From Pseudocercospora fijiensis CIRAD86 (lineage: Eukaryota > Ascomycota > Dothideomycetes > Mycosphaerellales > Mycosphaerellaceae): DNA of 64,000 nt. Position numbers and translations under genes: made by a program. Of this stretch, positions 33,026 to 44,800 are shown in pieces; the stretch's first letter is position 1; each line of letters opens with the position of its first letter. The stretch lies in NCBI RefSeq assembly GCF_000340215.1, contig NW_006921533.1:1286192-1350191 (forward strand), read 5' to 3'. The notes beneath the pieces were generated by a model. That model was not told the origin of the DNA, ran no database searches, and saw only the letters and a list, made by a program, of their open reading frames with translations.

Positions 33026-35593
33026 ATGGCAGTATCATATCGATCATCTACATACGGACTCCTCTACTACGATCCTGCTACGTACCAAGACGCCACCGAC
33101 AAACCTCCGAGGCTCTTTCGACCACGCCGTGTAGGACCTGGGCGAGTTTGCATCAAGTCTGTCGATCCTAGACTTGATAGGCGTGAGAAGAATCAAGTAC
33201 CATACCCTTTCAAAGAAAAGGACCCCGAGAAGCGGGTGTCACTCCTCAAGCTGGCGACTACTCGTGAAAGGGTGAAGCGATTCCTTAGCCCTGTCATCAA
33301 TAACACCAATTCAACGCCCGATTCCCAAACACCAACTCCTACAGATAACTCCTGGAAGAGAAGGTCTTGGACGCCTACGCAGCGCTCCAATTCCACACAG
33401 TCGGCCGAGAGTGCGAGGAGGGCGAGTGCGGCGGTAGTGCCGGCAGCGCCTACAGCTCCCGCGGCAGCAATGCGTGGGAACATCAGGCATTCCATTGGTG
33501 GTCCAATCAATGCTCATCTGCAAAGACCACGATTGAACAGTGAGGCACGAGACAACTCAACACGATTAGCACCGGCTGTCAGCAGTAGTGGGACAGGCGT
33601 TTCGCCTCGTATAGACACGTCTGTCGTCAACGACCAGACTGTCATTCCCAATTTGAACTTGGAAGACGAAAAGCCAATCGCGTCAGGCAATGGCGTTAGC
33701 ATGGGCATCCATCTGGCTGAGCCAGTGCTATACTTGCAAGGCTTTGACAACTCAGACCACGCTCCCGGTAATACTGCGATGTTGAGAGGCGGTCTGCATC
33801 TGCGAGTGTCGAAAAGTGCCAAGATCAAAGGAATCACGCTGAAGTTCAAAGGCACTGCTGTCACGAAATGGCCTGAAGGCATCCCACCTCGGAAGGTTGA
33901 ATTCGAAGAAAAAGATACCATCATGTCGCATACATGGCCCTTCTTCAACGCCCAATTCGAAAGCGCGGAGAAAGGCACCAATGCAGACCACGTGCAGCTG
34001 TTCAAGGAAGGTGCATCTGCAACAGCCACACGGCTGGACCCGCTTGGCCGTTCGACCGATACAGGCTCCACGCTCAATGTTGGCCTGACGTCGAAGGAGG
34101 CAAAGAAGCTGGCCATCAATGCCAACCAGTCTCGAAGCTTTGAGAAGGGTGGCAATCACAACCCAACCGTCGCCGCGAAGGGCTACCGCACATTCCTGCC
34201 CGGAGATTACATCTACAACTTCGAATTACCGTTGGACAGTCGGTTACCGGAGACTATTGACGTCGAGCTGGGATCCGTCAAGTACGAACTAGAGGCAGTC
34301 GTTGAACGGTCCGGTGCGTTCCGCTCGAACCTGGTGGGAACCAAGGAGGTGACACTCATCCGTGCTCCGTCCGAGGGCTCTCTCGAGCAGGTTGAGCCAA
34401 TTGCGATTAGCAGGAATTGGGAAGACCAGCTACACTACGATATCGTGATATCCGGAAAGAGCTTCCCGTTGGGCACATCGATACCGATAGCGTTCAAGCT
34501 GACACCTTTGGCGAAAGTTCAATGTCACCGCATCAAGGTGCTCATCACCGAGAATACCGAGTATTTTTGCTCGAATAAGCGTGTGCACCGGATGGAACCA
34601 ACAAGGAAAGTGCAGCTTTTCGAGAAGCGTGCCGATGGACCGCCGACAAGCACATTTCCGGGAAGTAGCATGAGAGTCACAGCAGGAGGCGGCATTCCGT
34701 ACGATCAGCGAGCGAGAGCAGCTCGAGGCGAGGAAGTCACACCAGTGGACACCACAAATCTTTTGGGCAACCTCAACGGTGACTCTAGTGTTGGCCCGAC
34801 CGAGATGGAGTTCAATGTTCAATTGCCAAGTTGTCATACGATGAAAGATCGAGATCGCAGTCAGCGACTACACTTCGATACGACATATCAGAACATTCAG
34901 GTGCACCACTGGATCAAGATTGTGATGCGTCTGTCGAAGCCTGATGCACAAGATCCCACGAAGCGAAGACATTTCGAGATCTCTATTGACTCGCCGTTCC
35001 ACATTCTCTCTTGCCGTGCGACGCAGGCAAATACGATGCTACCGGCGTACACATCCCCTATGGCCACGCCTTTTAGCTCTCATCAGTATGAATGCGGCTG
35101 TCCTGGTGCCGCTCAGCGACGCAACTCACCTACTAGCTTCGTGCCAGGCCTGCACGCGCTCAACAGCAGACAGCAAACGAACAACGAGCAATCTACAACA
35201 CCAACGATCGAATCACCGGGCCTTGCTCGACCTCCGACAATCCACGCTGCGAATCACATCGGACGACCTCAGGCCATAAGTCGACAAGGACGACCTCAAT
35301 CGATCGATCGACCTATCCATCTTCTGCGAGCACCATCATTCAACCCCCCCGCATTCGAAGACGAAGAACCACCGCCACCACTCATCACACCACCTCCGCA
35401 GTATGACAGTATCGCAAGTCCAACCAGTGGGCTGGCCGATTACTTTGCGCGACTCAGCGATGCGTACGACTCGGACAGTGGAGACGAGTCGACCACAAGA
35501 AGTGGTAGAGTCAATGTACCGCTGACGCCTGGCGGAAGAATCAACCGCAGTATGGATATTGGCAGAGGCTGGGTCCCTGTCGGTGGCACTTGA
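33026..35593 (+). CDS. alpha-arrestin (ART-type ubiquitin-ligase adaptor)
   Basis: 855 aa from ATG 33026; the frame is open upstream to a TTG at 32930. A Ser/Thr/Ala-rich region of about 230 residues precedes the arrestin N fold (VSMGIHLAEPVLYLQG, LRGGLHLRVSKSAKIKGITLKFKG, HTWPFFN) and C fold (YNFELPLDSRLPETIDVELGSVKYELEA, FPLGTSIPIAFKLTPL). The tail has a PPxY motif (PPQY, about 790-793) for Nedd4/Rsp5-type WW domains. Yeast relatives direct plasma-membrane transporters to ubiquitin-dependent endocytosis in response to nutrients. Which paralogue this is cannot be told by eye. A perfect TACTAAC at 33008-33014 and a CAG just after the ATG raise the possibility that the N-terminus is encoded by an upstream exon. 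Confidence 0.9.
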   Translation: MAVSYRSSTYGLLYYDPATYQDATDKPPRLFRPRRVGPGRVCIKSVDPRLDRREKNQVPYPFKEKDPEKRVSLLKLATTRERVKRFLSPVINNTNSTPDSQTPTPTDNSWKRRSWTPTQRSNSTQSAESARRASAAVVPAAPTAPAAAMRGNIRHSIGGPINAHLQRPRLNSEARDNSTRLAPAVSSSGTGVSPRIDTSVVNDQTVIPNLNLEDEKPIASGNGVSMGIHLAEPVLYLQGFDNSDHAPGNTAMLRGGLHLRVSKSAKIKGITLKFKGTAVTKWPEGIPPRKVEFEEKDTIMSHTWPFFNAQFESAEKGTNADHVQLFKEGASATATRLDPLGRSTDTGSTLNVGLTSKEAKKLAINANQSRSFEKGGNHNPTVAAKGYRTFLPGDYIYNFELPLDSRLPETIDVELGSVKYELEAVVERSGAFRSNLVGTKEVTLIRAPSEGSLEQVEPIAISRNWEDQLHYDIVISGKSFPLGTSIPIAFKLTPLAKVQCHRIKVLITENTEYFCSNKRVHRMEPTRKVQLFEKRADGPPTSTFPGSSMRVTAGGGIPYDQRARAARGEEVTPVDTTNLLGNLNGDSSVGPTEMEFNVQLPSCHTMKDRDRSQRLHFDTTYQNIQVHHWIKIVMRLSKPDAQDPTKRRHFEISIDSPFHILSCRATQANTMLPAYTSPMATPFSSHQYECGCPGAAQRRNSPTSFVPGLHALNSRQQTNNEQSTTPTIESPGLARPPTIHAANHIGRPQAISRQGRPQSIDRPIHLLRAPSFNPPAFEDEEPPPPLITPPPQYDSIASPTSGLADYFARLSDAYDSDSGDESTTRSGRVNVPLTPGGRINRSMDIGRGWVPVGGT

Positions 35594-36540
35594 AGAACAG
35601 TACAGGCATTTTTGACCATTGGGAAGCGACGACTGATATTTCTGGCGTTTTTGGCAGAAAATATGGAAAGCGAAGACTGGGGCTTTTGGGGGTTTGGGGG
35701 TGATTTTTCTTGCAATTAACAACCACCTGTGGATGATGAGAATATTGTTTATTTTTTATTTTTTTTTTCCTTCGCAGGATGCGATGAGATATTTGGCCGG
35801 CTGTGAGATCGCGATCTATTTCAGTGTGATGACAACTTTTTTTTTTCTTTTTATCTATCCTATAGCGTTTTTGAAGCATCGGAGAAGGAAATTAGGCACA
35901 ACCACTAAATGAAGCATTTCACGTTAAACAAGCATTTCAACTTATCGATATCTATCTATTATCTACTATCTAGCTTTTAACGTCTATCTTCTTAATTGCC
36001 TATTAGGAACTTATTAACTCTCTCTCTCTCTCTCTCCTTCTTTTAGCCTCCTACTAACTTTTTCTTCTTCTTCTTCTATATCTTATTAATTGGAAAAAAT
36101 AACGATACGGATCGACTAATTCCCGTTATCGATAAGGATAGGTAGGAGAAGAATTTTGTACTATATAAGGCTTTCTTTTAATTAGGATAGAGTAGAGTAG
36201 AGTATAGATATTAGGGTAAAGATTTTTCAAAGACGACGGAGGATAGCCGCGAAGGTCGAAAGCGAGATGTTAGTTAGTATAGGCTTGAGATAATTTGTCG
36301 AAGATGTAATAAGTGTAATTGAATATCGAGGGGCGTAAGAGTAGTTGATAATTCCGAGTCTGCGGGTTAGATGTGAATCGATAACTACACGAGACAATAT
36401 AGAGCATATCAGTGCTAGCAAGGATGGAAGAGAGGAGAGATCTGCATGAATGTAAATTTTCAAAGGTTCATTTCGCACAAAGCTGGACCGCTAGTCGTAA
36501 AAACAAAGCTGTCATGTCATGTTTCAATTCGTGATGATTA
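35594..36540. other. intergenic with a RIP-like patch and microsatellites
   Basis: T-rich 3' region of the arrestin gene, then about 330 bp of TpA-rich RIP-like sequence, with (TC)n at 36018-36037 and TTC repeats near 36060-36078. No gene is supported. Confidence 0.6.
35925..36255. repeat. TpA-rich RIP-like relic
   Basis: Low CpA/TpG, high TpA texture in an otherwise ordinary region. No coding trace or terminal repeats were seen. Borders are approximate. Confidence 0.5.
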
Positions 36541-36717
36541 GCCTCCCGATCCTCGATCTTCAATAGACTTGATCTTCAGAATCTGAGCCATAGGGCTTCG
36601 TATCATCACAAAGCTGTCCCCAGTTTTCTCTGGGGTGATCAAGACTTCACCATCGTCCAACGACCACGTGCTTTTCCCTCCAAGGTCCATGAGTTCTGCT
36701 AGTTCGACAGGCGGCTG
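36541..36717 (-). other. in-frame coding-like extension after the eIF2B delta stop
   Basis: After the TAG at 36718-36720 the same register stays open for 59 sense codons to the TAA at 36538-36540. It has protein-like composition, including WSLDDGEVLITPEKTGDSF and SPMAQILKIKSIEDRG, and many GNN codons. It could be translated by stop read-through, be a separate small frame starting at ATG 36690, or be chance. No family was recognised. Confidence 0.4.
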
Positions 36718-38244
36718 CTACTCGCCTTCGTTCGCAAGCCGATGCACGACAGGGACCGAGCTGGGCGGAACGCTTCCATACTCGCAGATGACCATGCGAA
36801 TGTACTCGGCCGGGGTCACGTCGTACATCAGGTTCAGAATCTGGAGGTTTGGAATCTCCTTCCAGTCGTTCAGCGTCTTGAGCTTTGGCTCATCCGAATC
36901 TTCGTTTTTGGAGCCCTTCCCGGTCGTTGAAGGAGCTGGCGCAGGTGCCGGAGGCTGTGGGAAGAGGAGTTCCTCCGCGGGGGCGATCTCGTTGAGCACG
37001 ATGCTGTCAAGTGCAACTTTCCCGCTAAACTTGACTGACTCGCAGCACACAATGACAGGAACATCGGCTCGGTGTGCCGCCATAGCGACAGCGGCTGTGC
37101 CGATGCGTGACTGAAGACGGCCGTTGGAGAGCATACTATGCGCGCCAAGGAGTACGACTGTGGCATCGGCGACGGCGCGGTTGAGACCGGAGAACGGCAC
37201 GTACTCGACCTGCAAACCGGCATGCATGAGGCTGGTAGCGAGCTTCTTGCCTTCGAATAGCGGACGAGAGTCGACGCAAACCACGCGGAAGTCTTTGCCT
37301 TCTCCGTGTGCTCTGAGAATAGTCTTCTCGATGATGGCGCTTTTTGCGTAAGTGAGCACGACCGAGCCATCCTTGATTAGCTTGCAAGCCGATGCCGAGA
37401 TGGCCTGATCTGTGACCATGATCCGCTCGCGGATGAACTGGTCAATGCTGTCGCAAAGGAACTCGATGGCCTCATAGTCAGGTGTGCTTGGATCGACTTC
37501 GGCGATCAGCTTCTTCAGCCATCGAATGGCATTTCCCATAGACTCTGAGATGGGCCGGCATGACTTCAGATAGTCGATTTGTGGCGACAAGTGATGGGCT
37601 GTCATGTGTCGAGCAAGAGAGGTTCCTGCTGGTGTGGTATACTCTGCGATGGCATCCTTGAAGGCATGGAGCATACCTACACAACGGGCGCTACTTCCGC
37701 AGATCTCATAGCTAGCGATCTGAAAGCCAAGTGCGACCACTGAAGGGTGCACGTCTTTCGAGGCACCATCGATGTTGGTGCGTCGGGGCTGCGAATACAG
37801 GTGACTGAACAGCTCCACGTTCTTTGAGTCCTGCTTCTTCGACTGCTCCTTTGGCGCGCTTTGCGAGCCTCGGCGCGTTCTCACCGGCATCTGACCTGCT
37901 AGCTGCCCACTGGGCTTCCGCTCGTGACCTCCTTGCTTCTGCTGGCCCTTTTGCTGTGACTGCTGCTGCTTTCCCTTCTGCGGTTGCTGTTGGCTGCCGT
38001 CACTGCCTTGTTGGGGCGCCTTTGATGATCCACTGTTGACGTTACCATTCACTGCTGGCGATGCGTTGTCTGTGGGCTCTCCCTTCGCTTCCTTCTCTGC
38101 TGCTCTTCGCGCCTGCTTCTCTGCTTTGGCTCTCTTCTTTAGCTCGGCAGGCGACAGCTTCTGCTCTCCCTCAGCTGGCGCAGGAGTCTCAGCTTTGGGC
38201 TCGGTGGGCGCCTTGAGCACGTCTGGCTGCTGCTGCTCAGACAT
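36718..38244 (-). CDS. GCD2: eIF2B delta subunit (Gcd2)
   Basis: 508-aa intronless protein from ATG 38244. A disordered N-terminus with Lys-rich (KKRAKAEKQARRAAEKEAK) and Gln-rich parts is typical of the delta subunit. The Rossmann-like eIF2B alpha/beta/delta domain follows from about residue 145: VHPSVVALGFQIASYEI, SASACKLIKDGSVVLTYAKS, FRVVCVDSRPLFEGKKLA, VLLGAHSMLSNG, VPVIVCCESVKFSGKVALDS, and ends with EYGSVPPSSVPVVHR. As part of the decameric exchange factor for eIF2 it reloads eIF2 with GTP in the cytosol and senses eIF2 alpha phosphorylation. The end is canonical, so the TAG is a normal stop for this family. Confidence 0.96.
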   Translation of the reverse strand: MSEQQQPDVLKAPTEPKAETPAPAEGEQKLSPAELKKRAKAEKQARRAAEKEAKGEPTDNASPAVNGNVNSGSSKAPQQGSDGSQQQPQKGKQQQSQQKGQQKQGGHERKPSGQLAGQMPVRTRRGSQSAPKEQSKKQDSKNVELFSHLYSQPRRTNIDGASKDVHPSVVALGFQIASYEICGSSARCVGMLHAFKDAIAEYTTPAGTSLARHMTAHHLSPQIDYLKSCRPISESMGNAIRWLKKLIAEVDPSTPDYEAIEFLCDSIDQFIRERIMVTDQAISASACKLIKDGSVVLTYAKSAIIEKTILRAHGEGKDFRVVCVDSRPLFEGKKLATSLMHAGLQVEYVPFSGLNRAVADATVVLLGAHSMLSNGRLQSRIGTAAVAMAAHRADVPVIVCCESVKFSGKVALDSIVLNEIAPAEELLFPQPPAPAPAPSTTGKGSKNEDSDEPKLKTLNDWKEIPNLQILNLMYDVTPAEYIRMVICEYGSVPPSSVPVVHRLANEGE

Positions 38245-38883
38245 GTTGTTCTTGGTGGATTTGACTTGATTTCGTGAATTCTGCTCAATTGATACACTCG
38301 ATGTTGGTGAGTTGGGAGTGACTCGGGGCCACGAGGATCTGTGATGTCGTTCTTCGCAGATTCGTGTGGCTGCGCAGAAGCGTTGTGTACGCCATGGCCT
38401 CTAGTGAAGAAAAGCCATACTGTTCCAGCGCTGCCAATTAATGTTCAAGGAAGGGGCGATCTCGATCTCGGATACTGTTGGGGAGGAACGAAGCATGTCT
38501 CGGTGTCGGCGGTGGGTTCGGGGGAGCACTGCAGTTGTGCTTATGATCTCGGTGTCTGTATTCTCGTTTTGTGTTCGTTCTGTGTCGCAGTGTTGATTTG
38601 AGGTAAAATCGAGGCTTAAAAGCTTCAATTGCCGATAGCATGTGATGACTCACGACCCTGGCTGCAGCGAGTCAGGGATATGGAAAGCTTAAATCGTGGC
38701 TTCCTCTTCCCTTCACTCGCAATAATAATAATAGGTACAGATTCATAGTAAGTTTAGCCCTGAAGATAAAATGTATGGTACTGCACACAATGCACATGCC
38801 TCTTGCGCCGAAGAAGCGCTTCGATTTCACCTCATGCCTTCTCTTGTTCATGCACAAATGCCGCCTGGACGCAATGCACAGCG
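38245..38883. promoter_or_regulatory. intergenic between TEL1 3' end and GCD2 start
   Basis: 640 bp containing the GCD2 promoter and the TEL1 3' UTR, both on minus. No further gene was seen. Confidence 0.5.
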
Positions 38884-41800
38884 CTAGAAAAACGCCGCCC
38901 ATCCTTGGAACAACAGCGCCAGGTTCTTCTCGTCACTCGCCTGCTGAATCAACTCATTGACAGTCGCAGTCGTACTCATCGTCTTCGCCAGCTTCTTCTC
39001 CACGATCGCCAGTGCACGATCAGCTTCGCCAGCAGAATGCGCCCGCTTCTTGCTTGAGTTCTCCGCATCACCCCCAATCATCCCATTGTTGATCCGATTG
39101 CTTTCCTCTTGCATGCGCTTGGCCCGCAGTGGCGAGACAGACCACTCAACGAGCGGGTCATAGCGCAGGACGTTGAGAAGGGTCATGATGCTCTCTTTGT
39201 CTTCGCGCACGGCGTCCAGAGTGAACTCGCAGCAGCGGCGGAAAACTCCTTCGGTCTTGGTGACGCCCATGCCATCCACAATGTCGCGAGTCAGGCGGAA
39301 GGGGATGAGTTCGGGGATCGTGAGCACTCTGCCTGCTTCGAAAGCCACGCCGAGATCGATGTGCACAACTTCTCCCGTCTTTTCATCAAGCAGGATGTTG
39401 CTGCAGTGACGATCGCCGAGGCCGATGATGTGGCCGAGAATGGACACACTCGCTGTCGTACGAGTATATGCCGTTCGCTTCTGAAACCATTCGTCGGGAT
39501 CTGTGAATCTCTCGAAAAAGAAGTGGCGCATAACAGGATGCATCTTGGAGCACACTTTCTGGAAAGCTTTGATGCGATCGGCTTGGCTTCCCGCCCCGCC
39601 GTCCCACGCATTCGAGATTAGCGTCCTCGCCTGATTATCATTCCAGTCGGCCGGATAGTACTTCTTATGTGCAGGCCGCAGAAAGTCGTTCAGAGGGATC
39701 GAGTTCGGGACGAATTCAATGACGCCCGACGTCTTCGCCAGCGTAATGACTTTGTACGTCCGCACCTTCAGGTCACGCTGCCGTGTGGCTTTGTGGTTGC
39801 GAAGCATGTTGCTGACCTCCTCAAAGACTTGCTCCATGATGGCATCTTGCCGTAAATCATCCTTGCCGCTCTTGAACAGCTGCTTGTGCTCCTTACCTGC
39901 TGTGTCCCAGAGCTTGAGCATTTTCGGTGCACTCAAGCCGCCCATGATCGAGACGTCTCCACCAAACTTGGCGACTTTGGGGACATCATCATAATCACCA
40001 CTAGGCCTGAGCGGGATTGCCAGCGTGATAGGCGGCAGATGTTTGATTGTACCTGAATTCACAATGCCCCCTGCCTCCGGTACTTCAGAGATGGGCACCT
40101 TGGTGCCTTGTTGAGACTGATCCGGCGCTCTGTCGGCTAGGTTCTTATACCTCAGGTTGGCACGGAAGATGTTCTTGACGACTTCACCGAGCTTCCCATT
40201 CTGAGATGATTGCAGATCTTTCTGGATCTGCATGGCGATGCTGTAGCGAGCCTGCGCGGCCGAATCGATGTTTGTGCCTTTCGGCTTCTGACAAGCCGCG
40301 AAAAGATGGTTGATGCTGTGGTAAGGATGCTCTTTGAAGATGCGCAACATCAGTGCTCCTAGCGCTTGTTGAAACGACGAAACGCCGTCTTCAAGTTTCG
40401 TCATGAGCTGATTCATAAGGCGAACAAACTTCCAGCTCGATACCCTGGGCAGATACCGAGCTACCATTTTATCAGCTTCCATGTCGCCAGTATTCTCGAG
40501 CCACATGGCGAAGAATCGGAGGACGCTGAGATCATACGCGTCGGAATTGGCAAGAGCTCGGAGGTAGTTCTGCAAGCTCAGAGAGACCAGCTGTTGTTTG
40601 GTTGCTTGGAGACGTTGCTCCTCGCTCCGGTCAATGGCAAGCCAGGTCTTGGCCTGCACGAGTGATCTGTTCAGCTGATTAGTCCGATCGCCTCCACTTC
40701 TCTTCGCGACCTGTATCGCCTGATTATACGCTTCAATTTCCTCTTCTTTGGCTTGACGGAGTTTAGTGATGCGATTGAGGTTCTCAACGTTGCCAGGATT
40801 CTGCAGCTCCTTGTCGCAAAAGCTAGCAAGCTCGTGGTATACCTTGCCAGCCTGTTTCTGGTCGGGGTGTTCATGCAGCTCGTTCACGGCAGGGGTCAGG
40901 TATCGGTCGAGAATGTCCTCAGGTTTCTCCAATCGCGCCTCGGCCATTTGATGTCCCAGCTGAGCAAGTAGGCCGGCTCTCCCGACCTGTAATTCTTGGC
41001 TGTCTAGGTCTGACATGCCGAGGGTGTCTTTCAGCATCTTCACTGAGATTGTCATTTCGCCCGCCTCAGACAAGACAGTCGCTGTCTCCAGTTTCACTGC
41101 ACCAGCGATTCTCAGATTGACAGCACTGCAATGCTCGATCATATCGCTCAATGTTGCCGTGGCCGTCAACGCATCCTGCAGTTGAGAATGCTCGCGAGCC
41201 AGACCAGAGCTTGCCAGAAGGGCCTCGACTTCAAAAGCACGGCAGCGCCTCTCGTCTAGATGCAGGCCTTTCTGCAGGGCAGCGTTTTGTCTAATGACTC
41301 CGAATAGTGTTTGTCGATTCGCCAGGAACGGCTTGACCTCTTGGAATCGTGCCATTTGCATCCAATCCTGCCTGTTTTGCATCACCCTCCATCTTGATAC
41401 CATCTCGGCTTCATTGCTGCTGGAGATAACTTCGCCGATCTCTGTGAGAGAAGCCAATGCAGAACACCATACATGTGTAGGACTTGCTCCATCGCCGTCT
41501 TGGCGTCTGTTCGTGATATGCTGCAAGACTGCTTTGCGTAATTTTTTCCGTACGGGGTCTAGGTCACTGGCTCGACTGAGTTCCTGATGGATGCTGAAGG
41601 TAAGCAATGCCTCACTACGTGAATCCGGCACTGAAATGTCCCACTGCTGCAATGTCTGCGCAGCATTGAGCATTGGCGCTGCGCAGCTTGTCAGATCGCC
41701 CAAGCCTTGTGTGACCATTGCAAAGGCCAGACTATTGAAGTTCAGTGCTGAAAGAGATTGGACCATCCCTACTGCATCACGCTCAGGCACCCGATGAAGA

Positions 41801-44800
41801 TGCCGCATGTGGCTATCCATCTGTGCAGATCGGAACATCAAGCTTCGGAAGCCGTCTTGTTCGTGATCGAGGCGTTGGAGCACAGAATCGATGGTCGCTG
41901 GCTGTGATACTCCATAGAAAGAATCAGGCTCATCTATTTGCTGATAGATTGCCATCTGAAGCTCTTCTGGTATGGGTGCCGGCTGCAGCTGCGATGTAGA
42001 CGCTCTGCTAGTTGACCTTCGATTTGGTTGTGGGACGGCCACAGGAGCCGCGGATTCGGCAAGGAGTAATGCGCAAGCGGGCATACGACAGCGTGAAGCC
42101 GCTCCTGCGGCAACCACAAAATCGACATCGAGCCAATTAAGTCGATCAGCCTTCGTGGCTTCTCCCGGCAGTTCCTGACTGCGCAGATAGAGCAAGATTT
42201 CCAAGAAGAACTTTTGCTTCGGCAGCTGTGCTTTGCTCTCATCTGGCATGCAGACGCCGATGACCTCTGAGAGGATTTGGCGAAGCGAGGGTACTGAGTT
42301 CAGTTCGTTATGCAGACAGATGTGTATCATGCTTGGTAGAAGCTGGACCGCCAGACCATTGATGTTCTGTACGAGAGGAGCAAGAGAGTAAACAATCGCG
42401 TTGTTTGCGGACCAGGCACTGATTAACTTCGCAAGTCTGCTGGCCCATTGATCGATAGAATCATTGGTAGGTGCTTCAAGGGCCTGTCGCAATGATTCTG
42501 CATTGGCTGCATCGGGTTCGAGTTGCGATGGCGTTGGGTTCCAGCCAAAGGTGCCATCACATATTGCTGCGCAGACAGCGTCTGGAAGTAGCTGTGAAAA
42601 CTCAACGGCCTCGTCAGAATCTCCTGCGGACGCGAAAGACTCTTGGATTTTGCGCAGAGTGAACTCTGCGAGCCCAGCCTCTGAGCGCTTCCTTGAGTAC
42701 AAAGTTTGGCAGATGTGCTTGATGATGGTTGAATTTGAAGTAGTCGTGGGGCTGACCATGCCCTTGGGAAGTTCTTTCAGCATGGTAAATTCTTGACCTT
42801 TTGATTCTTCTGGACGGATCCCCGTGCATGCATATGCCCTTCCGATAGCCTCTCCTGCCCAGGCTACGAACTTGTCACTCAATGCTGAGGTGTTCAGGAC
42901 TTCCCAGAGAGGCTGAACATAGTGCACTGTATCCTTATCCAATCCTAAGCAGTCCTCAGACAAGCTGTCTGGCCAGATGAACCCTTCGGCGAGGAGTGCG
43001 AGAGCTTCAAGAATGTCTTGTCGCGAACAAAGTGGTTCTCCTGATCGCCACTGATCTAGCAAGAACAGCAGCAATTTGCTCTCTGAGCTACCCAATCTGC
43101 CGTTGCCCGGTAGCTGGATTCCGCGAAGCGATGCCAGGAGCGGTTTGTAAGTAGTATCGGGCTCTTCTCTGGTAAGTGCCGCCAAGCAGTCCACTAGCCA
43201 TTTCTGAAAGGAAATCATCTTCTCAATAGTGGCCGTGCGCTGACTTTCCTGGGTAGTGCGGTCGGCTGCCAGTTGGGTGTGTTTCCTCATTGTTAGGATA
43301 AGCAAGATGATAGCTCCAGTCGCAAAAGGCAGACAACCCCGTAGGTATGATCTGCTGCTATTGAAGAGATATTGGAGCACACCTAGCGCGTCATCGGCAC
43401 ATTCGCTGTCACTCACGAAAGGGCGCAAAGAGTGTATCAACATTTCCAGACCAAAGCCATCAGTGGCAAGTTCACCGCTCATGGCGATGAAGATGCGCAG
43501 ACGACGAATAATGAGGCATGTGTGCAAAGAGCCGAGAGACTCATCTATCTCGTTGACAAGCATTCGAGCTGTCAAAGAAAATGACGACGGCGACCACAAG
43601 TCTGTGACCTGAAGTTGCGTGCGCTTGTATAGTCTTTCTAACTCATCGGGCAAGTAACGATCGCTGACGCAAGGATCCTGGGTCTCGGGCAAACTGCGCT
43701 CGGAATGGCTGTACACCTTCATGTCTTTTAATGCTTTGGCCATCTCAGCATAGCCATCGCGTTTTGCGAGCCAGGTATCGCCAACATCGTCAGTCTTCAT
43801 AAGTAGGTAGAAGTGTCCCACAATGGCAGGGAAATGCCGGATCAGCAGTTTCTGATGCTCGACTCTTCCTCCGATGGCTTCTCGCAGTCGCTCTTCAGAT
43901 GGATTGCTCTTTGCTCCCGGCTCTCTTGGGTTGGAAACATCGTACGCCATGCAATAGGCTAGGCACTTGGCGTATGAGCGCTTCACAGCATCTCGTGCCA
44001 TCATCCTCACGGCTCTCGTCACCACGTCCATGGCTTTCTCGTTGCCTTGCAATGTGATCTGAGCCAATGCCTCGGACTCATTCGCCCGCAAGAGATCATG
44101 GACCGAATCATACTCAAATGCTTCGAAAGGCAAGTCCTCCAGTCCAAGCTGACCGCCAGTCCATGACCAGAGAAGCTGAGGCGCAAAAAGCGTGAATAGC
44201 ACCCGAGGCTGACGCAAAGGAAGAGCAGATGCGAGTTGACTGATACAGATCTTGGCATGAGCGGAAGCATCCTTAATATTTCCTGCACTGTCAAATAAAA
44301 GCCATACGCATCGACGTAGTAACGAAGGCCAACTGGAACCCAATTTGGCGAAAAAGCGTAGTCGAATCACAGTTCCTTCGAACCAGTCCTGATTATGCAT
44401 GAGATCATGAAGCAGCTCGTCAAAAATTGTTTCATGCTGGGACAGCACGTAGAGGCCGAAAATCTCAGGAATCCGGTCCGTCAACTCAAACTGTGCTGTA
44501 ACGGGCGCAGTCTTGAGGAGCTCGAACAAGACGAGGCGTGGAGTGTTGGCCTCGGTATTGAGACCATATTTTGCGTCGATCTTGAAAAGCTGAATGAGAA
44601 TATTCATCAAACGCTTGACCACATTGTGCGAAACAAGTTCTTTAGGCACGGCCACAGTGATCAACCATTCGTAAGCATCTAAGCCGAGATTGTGAGCGTC
44701 CCTATTGTGAGGATCAGTCCAGACACCGAGCAGACTCAGCATGACATCCAAGAGTGAGCCCATGGCCACTTCAGAAGCCTTGTAGGTCGACTTGGCGAGG

